Shown in pieces: positions 59,896-64,000 of a stretch of 64,000 bases of DNA. This DNA comes from Icerya purchasi (taxonomy: Eukaryota; Arthropoda; Insecta; Hemiptera; Monophlebidae). Below the pieces are notes generated by a model. It saw only the letters and a program-made list of their open reading frames with translations, did no database searches and was not told the DNA's origin. Each line of letters starts with the position of its first letter. Positions within the stretch are counted from its first letter, which is position 1. The stretch is from assembly GCA_039619475.1 (NCBI GenBank), contig CM077116.1, positions 175,055,863 through 175,119,862 on the forward strand. Reading direction: 5' to 3'. A program made the position numbers and the translations under genes.

Positions 59896-59934
59896 GCCAT
59901 GATTATGGAGTACGTCACTCCGAAACATGTCGGC
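59896..59934 (+). ncRNA. Hammerhead-ribozyme-like motif, inner element, right arm
   Basis: In order: stem I GCC (59896-59898), core AUGAUUA (59899-59905), U, stem II GGAGU/ACUCC with loop ACGUC (59907-59921), GAAA (59922-59925), CAU, GUC (59929-59931), and stem I partner GGC (59932-59934). Hammerheads read CUGANGA, stem II, GAAA, with cleavage after a GUC-type triplet. Here C3 is A and G8 is U, a pair of changes that would keep the known 3-8 base pair. The tiny stem III (AC..GU) is as in the minimal hammerheads of schistosome SINEs and Penelope-like elements. Activity is not shown. Confidence 0.45.
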
Positions 59935-60670
59935 TATTTTTAATATTTTTAAAATATAATTTCTGTAGTACACGTTTTTTATAATATTTTTAATAAAGTA
60001 ATAACAGAAAATGGACAATATTATTTACAACTCAAATATAAAGTAGGTAATGTTAACAAAATTATGGAAATTAAAAAATGTAAAAATAAAATAAAAAATA
60101 ATATAAATATTAAGAATACTGAGTTAAATGTGGTATTTTTTAATTTTAATTTTATATTAATTGTAATTTAGAATGTGTTAAATATTAAATAATGGATTAT
60201 CTGGATTTGGGAAATTATGGTTGAAAAAAAATATATTTATATTTATTAATGTAATAATTTTCAGTGAAATTTAGCATTGCGTAATTATTCATATATTTTA
60301 AAAGAAATAAGCCTTTAGTAGTATCGTATAATTTCCCAAATCCAGAAAATTCATTATTTAATATTTAACATATTCTAAATTACAATTAATATAAAATTAA
60401 AATTAAAAAATACCACATCATTTAACTGAGTTTTCTTAATATTCATATTATTTTTTATTTTATTTTCATTTTTTACATTATATTTTTTAATTTCCATAAT
60501 TTTGTTACCATTACCTACTTTATTTTATTAATTTTTAACCATTTTTATATATTTTCATATTCGTTATATTGTTAAAAATAAATAATCTCGTTTTGTCCGA
60601 CCTATGTAAAAATCGATATATTGTTTGTTTCTAATGTCGTTTGTTTATTGAATTTAACGTTATTATTTTT

Positions 60671-60709
60671 GCTTTGATCTTGGAGCTATCGACTTCGAAA
60701 CGCGTCAGC
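60671..60709 (+). ncRNA. Hammerhead-ribozyme-like motif, outer element, right arm
   Basis: GCU (60671-60673), core UUGAUCU, U, stem II GGAG(C)/(A)CUUC with loop UAUCG, GAAA (60697-60700), CGC, GUC (60704-60706; the triplet partly overlaps CGCGUC), and stem I partner AGC (60707-60709). Stem I pairs fully with bases different from the inner motif (GCU/AGC versus GCC/GGC), which is a covariation. Core positions 3, 8 and 9 depart from consensus, so this copy is degenerate. Confidence 0.4.
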
Positions 60710-60941
60710 GTTAATGTTTAAAAATATATTATTTTATAAAAGTGTCTATTTATGTTTAATTTACAATAATTTGAAATAATGTGTACCAGAAACTTTAATA
60801 GTAACTACTAAAATTGAACCGCGCCGGTAATTTTAGTATTTTAAGTTAAATCGTAATGATACGTATTATATGAGTAGAAAAAAACGCCCTTTTTCAAAGC
60901 TGACCACTGTGAAAGTCTTACACTGTGTCACAAGTACTTAC

Positions 60942-61510
60942 CGAAGTTGAAACTGTTGACAGTCTTTCTTCAATACTTTCAGGCGATGACTGGGGAGAAA
61001 AAAGTCGTCTCCTATCCTCGCTCGTAAAAAACACGGCACTATGAAAACTATTACCGTTCGAAAAACGATTGCTGGCAGACGTACCGGAATCGACTTCGAA
61101 AAGGTCGGAAATATTATTAGTTCCATCGGTAGCCGTACTAACGCGCGTAGAGAAATCAACCGGTCTATCCGAACTGAAGGCACCATCAGGATCGAAAAAG
61201 TTAACCGAATTATTGTGAATCGGGGTGAGCTCTCGGTAAACCTTACTTTCACGATCGTATCCGATCATATCGTACGGACTACGTGCGAATTTGTACAGTT
61301 CATCGATAAACTTCTTCGTGTATTGCTTCAGATACATCAGAACAATATAATAGAAATTCATGCTCAGTATGTGTTCTGTTTTTAACAGCTCTAAAATCCT
61401 CGTTTGAGCTATATCGCTGGAATAGGCGGACACCGAAATCAGACGGTATATTACCGTAATATCGCGGTGAATCCACGGTATTAAACGGTGCATCTGAGCT
61501 TCATTCTCAC
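60942..61510 (-). CDS. Topors: Topors, internal coding exon with the conserved post-RING domain
   Basis: 189 codons plus one leading base. It opens ENEAQMHRLIPWIHRDI and continues FIDELYKFARSPYDMIGYDR. These are the two landmark blocks that follow the RING in Topors (fly: NPAQIHRLMPWIHRDI, then FIHELFNFARSPYDINGYDR). Topors is a nuclear dual ubiquitin/SUMO ligase linked to topoisomerase I and SUMOylated chromatin proteins. The acceptor is TTTTCAG at 61517-61511 and the donor TCG-GTAAGT at 60942/60941, so the exon ends in phase 0. The part after GYDR is Ser/Thr/Asp-rich and poorly conserved (VDFSTRVSTATDGTNN, LFSPQSSPESIEERLS). The open frame runs a few codons into the intron to a TAA at 60918 if unspliced. 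No RING finger is seen between 61511 and 64000, so the 5' exons probably lie to the right. Confidence 0.9.
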
Positions 61511-61719
61511 TGAAAACACGTTTTTGATATAATTATTTATCATCGTACACGTGGTTTCATTTGACGGATTGTTACACGCTATTTTTACATATATTTACAG
61601 AGATCGTTATTTCCGTGAAACTAGTTTTCAATTTATTCTAATCCAATTCGGCGAAAATTAATTTTGCAAGCAGACTTAATAAAAATTAAAAATAAATGAG
61701 AAGATGCACTAAACATAAT
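61511..61719. other. Upstream Topors intron, left part
   Basis: AT-rich with no coding signal; contains the acceptor region of the Topors exon. Confidence 0.55.
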
Positions 61720-62046
61720 ACACGGCGGCCCCTCAAGTATAATTTTTAAATTCCCGGTCTAAATTCTCTCGATTTCCTGATTACTAGAATTGTACAAAAG
61801 GGAGAATATAATTCTTTAGTTACCATTGATAATATTTACCCGCCGCAGCATACTTGTTATATGAGTAAAACAGAACTTCGTAATTTTATTATCGAGTAAA
61901 ATACATTAAAAAATGCATTTATTTTTCACTTCAAATGATTTTTTCTTATTAAAAATATCGTTTCTGGCTATTTTTACTTTTTTCTCGGTTTTACAACAAA
62001 ATTTCCGGCTCATTCCTGGTTTTCCCGGTATGGTGGCAGCCATGTA
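61720..62046. mobile_element. GGTGGCC-ended MITE-like repeat, copy 3
   Basis: Begins ACACGGCGGCCCCTCAAGTA and ends TTCCCGGTATGGTGGCAGCC. The interior is collinear with the other two copies (CCTGATTACTAGAATTGTAC, TTGATAATAT, ATGAGTAAAACAGAACTTCG, CTTCAAATGATTTTTTCTTA, TTTTACAACAAAAT). It lies in the presumed upstream Topors intron. Confidence 0.65.
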
Positions 62047-64000
62047 ATAATTTATATAGGTAGTAAGTGAAAATTTAAAATATACAATTAAAATGTGTAA
62101 TTAAATTTAATAATACAGTCCAAAATACTCTACTCCGAATTTCCATCATTTTCAGCGTATGTTCATTAAAGATTAGAAAATGCTCGTGCAGCAATTTTGG
62201 CTTATTTTTTCCTCTATTTTTAATTCGCAGTCTGTATATTTCCCAGTAATAAAATTACTTAATTTTTCATATAGTTCACTAGTTAACCATTTCTCCAATC
62301 TTTTATTGTTATTATTATTACTGTTTTTGTAGTAAAAAATATCCTTTACTTCTCTTTAATTACCTCATCAAAAAAGCACAAATTTACACAAGTTTTTTTC
62401 TTTTAATATACTTTTCCCGAAATAACTAGATACTTAGAAATCAAGATCTGAAAAGTAAAAGCAGCTAAAACATCAATGCCGTTTCACTTAGTCCATTGTC
62501 AACGTTAAACCCTATCCGAAGCTTTGTCGGAAGAGATGAAATTCGACTTGTTTTAATTCCGCCTCTAAAATTAAAAGAAACAGTAAGAAAACTCTGACAT
62601 TCACATATATTCTACTACACAATCTAGTTCCTCTGCCACTCTAATGTTCTATACATCGTGCAATCTCATTATCGCGTCGTCCAATTGCTCTAACCACAAT
62701 TATGGTTTTCCATAATTTTTTTATGGTATATTTTGCCATTGGTACACTTCGTTAATATTTTTTAGTATTCTCTTCTTCGACTAAAATTATTCCTTCCTTT
62801 TTTTCTTCTAATTTTACACCTTTTCAAATTAAATGAAATATCCCACACTGCCTTCTAAATTTCCTTACATATTAATCACTTCATTCTCCCCTCTCTAAAC
62901 CTTAAATTTTTTCGCGCCATTATTTCAACTCTGTGCTTTTATCTATAATTATTTCACATTTCCACACCTTTTCTCTTCCATTTGATTCTCTATTTTTCTC
63001 ATTATCAAGTTTTTTGCCCGTTCTTTCGCACTCCATTCAATACCTAATAAATTTCCTCTAAACATTCTTACAATTCTCTACGTTTCTTTCTCTATCTGCG
63101 TTGGAAGAAATTCACTAATTTATTTTCCTACTAATTTCTTTTTTTAATTACATTTTTTCATTTATATAATTTTATTTATTTCCTCCATTTGTATATAAAC
63201 TATCGTCAACGGCGAGTAGTTCCGAATAATAAGACAAAGAACGCATTGTATTCAAAAACGTTATCTTTAAAACTACAAACGCTACAAAATATTAAAAAAC
63301 TAATTTAAAAAAAAAAAAAGGCTTATAAGGATCCATAAAGTCGAATAATATAATAGAGAATCGTACAAGCATCAGACATTTTGTATATGTATACGTAGCT
63401 ACAATACAACGATAATTTTATTGGGAATATCTAAGCTCTTTAGATATTCGCCATAAAATTACCGTCGTATTGTATTTTGTCCATAAAAGTTAAGGGTCTT
63501 TTTCTTTGCATATTTGTTAAATTTTCAAAATTATTCCTGGTATATAAAATAAATAATTTATTACCCTATTTTCAAATAACGGAAAATATTGTCTATTGTT
63601 TAGTAAATAAAAAAAAAAAATCTTTTTCCTCTTTTTTTGAATATTACTATAAGATACAATCCATAACGATTTCTTTACATTAGTCCGATAACGTATAATA
63701 AAACTACCATTGCAATAATCCTATTATAATTTACGATGAAGATATTAATCACAACAACGGCATTGTAATAAAATTGTAACCGAAATCCACTCAACATACA
63801 CACAAACACGAAACCTATTTCGATTTTGTAAAGATACCACGCGCGCACAAACACATACAGAACAGGCATATATATATATACACATATACATAACCTCCTC
63901 ACATTTAAAATATAAACATGCACCCATGATGAATGCATTGTGCCGTGAAGAATTGTTGACTGACCTAAACATTCGGTGCTACAGGCTTCTTTCAACATCA
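62047..64000. other. Gene-free right flank, probably Topors intron
   Basis: No exon is recognised; in particular no RING Cys/His pattern in the openings seen on the minus strand. The plus strand is pyrimidine-rich at 62480-63170. Short TA/CA tracts lie near 63870-63890. The 107- and 75-codon minus ORFs at 63675-63998 are Tyr/Val/Cys-rich chance readings. Confidence 0.45.

Larger units (their letters stand above)
59772..60037 (+). mobile_element. Inner 266-bp palindromic element nested in the outer one
   Basis: Flanked by an exact 14-bp direct repeat, ATAAAGTAGGTAAT, at 59758-59771 and 60038-60051. The opposite outer arm has one copy of the corresponding site (ATTACCTACTTTAT, near 60512-60525), so this is an insertion into the left arm. 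Its first about 186 bp form an almost perfect palindrome centred on 59865. About 78 bp of unpaired tail follow on the right. The layout (palindrome at the left end, unpaired tail at the right, hammerhead-like motif in each arm, 13-14-bp duplication) repeats that of the outer element. The near identity of its arms makes it the younger of the two or recently converted. Confidence 0.65.
59508..60799 (+). mobile_element. Large foldback retroelement, Penelope-like candidate (outer)
   Basis: Flanked by an exact 13-bp direct repeat, AGTAACTACTAAA, at 59495-59507 and 60800-60812. The left arm (about 59505-60218, minus the inner insertion) is the reverse complement of the right arm (about 60323-60762), with a loop of about 105 nt. 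The arms match at about 440 bp with scattered differences, so it is old. An unpaired tail of about 37 bp (to 60799) lies at the right end only. A 13-bp duplication suits target-primed retrotransposition rather than a cut-and-paste TIR element. Each arm carries a hammerhead-like motif. Penelope-like elements bear hammerhead motifs in their repeats and can occur as inverted units, hence the suggestion. No reverse transcriptase is present. Confidence 0.55.
55736..60941 (-). other. Topors intron, 5.2 kb, phase 0
   Basis: The donor is TCG-GTAAGT (G at 60941). The acceptor is a T tract followed by GGTAAAAAAAAAAAG (AG at 55737-55736). Both flanking exons are in phase 0, so the frame is preserved. 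The intron carries a mariner, a SINE and nested foldback elements. The stretches 55836-56360, 57660-57950 and 58230-59490 hold nothing I recognise. Confidence 0.7.

Noticed and set aside
63675..63998. Minus ORFs at the right edge as candidates for upstream Topors exons
   Set aside because: They lack any RING Cys/His spacing and are Tyr/Val/Cys-rich readings of TA/CA repeats.
1..64000. CRISPR array, rRNA, bacterial operon or integrated plasmid
   Set aside because: No regularly spaced identical repeats with unique spacers, no rRNA words and no prokaryotic gene clusters were seen; all recognised genes are eukaryotic.

Overview
The window is nuclear DNA from an AT-rich animal genome, almost certainly an insect. 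Two recognisable host genes, both on the minus strand and both eukaryotic cell-cycle or ubiquitin genes, lie in a background of decayed retrotransposons, SINEs, a mariner, MITE-like repeats and long homopolymer and TA tracts. I see no bacterial operons, CRISPR array, rRNA or genuine tRNA gene. A hemipteran source would fit the transposon mix, but that is a guess.

Host genes. (1) A complete, intronless Fizzy-related/Cdh1 (APC/C activator) ORF at 29767-31641. It has an unusually long N-terminus that carries an RxxL-KEN pair and a second KEN, and it ends in Met-Arg instead of the family's Ile-Arg. (2) The 3' half of Topors, a SUMO-linked RING E3 ligase. The conserved exon is at 60942-61510 and the SUMO-interacting-motif-rich last exon is at 54869-55735, joined by a phase-0 intron of 5.2 kb. 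The RING exon would lie beyond the right edge. One unidentified 149-codon ORF (19312-19761) is listed with low confidence.

Layout. 1-10.3 kb holds relics of an RNase H-bearing LINE on the minus strand (about 2.7-3.9 and 9.3-10.3 kb), a SINE and an unclassified repeat called R here. 10.3-29.4 kb is mostly unique AT-rich DNA with an RTE relic, two SINE families and two blocks that look less AT-rich. 29.4-31.7 kb is the Cdh1 gene. 31.7-36.8 kb is an AT-rich desert. 36.8-44.7 kb is a nest of transposons: hAT-like pieces split by a LINE that itself holds a SINE, then a Jockey-type LINE broken twice, by an RTE 3' end plus repeat R and by a tandem pair of R ends. 44.7-54.5 kb is noncoding with two copies of a GGTGGCC-ended repeat. 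54.5-61.5 kb is Topors. Its intron contains a frameshifted mariner, a SINE and a pair of nested palindromic elements. 61.5-64 kb is upstream Topors intron or flank with a third GGTGGCC-ended repeat.

The most unusual signal is in the Topors intron. A 1.29-kb foldback element flanked by a 13-bp direct repeat contains a 266-bp, almost perfect palindrome flanked by its own 14-bp direct repeat. All four arms carry the same hammerhead-ribozyme-like skeleton: 3-bp stem I, UGAU-like core, short stem II, GAAAC, then GUC. Non-autonomous Penelope-like units in inverted dimer form are my best explanation. The core departs from the consensus, so activity is not implied.
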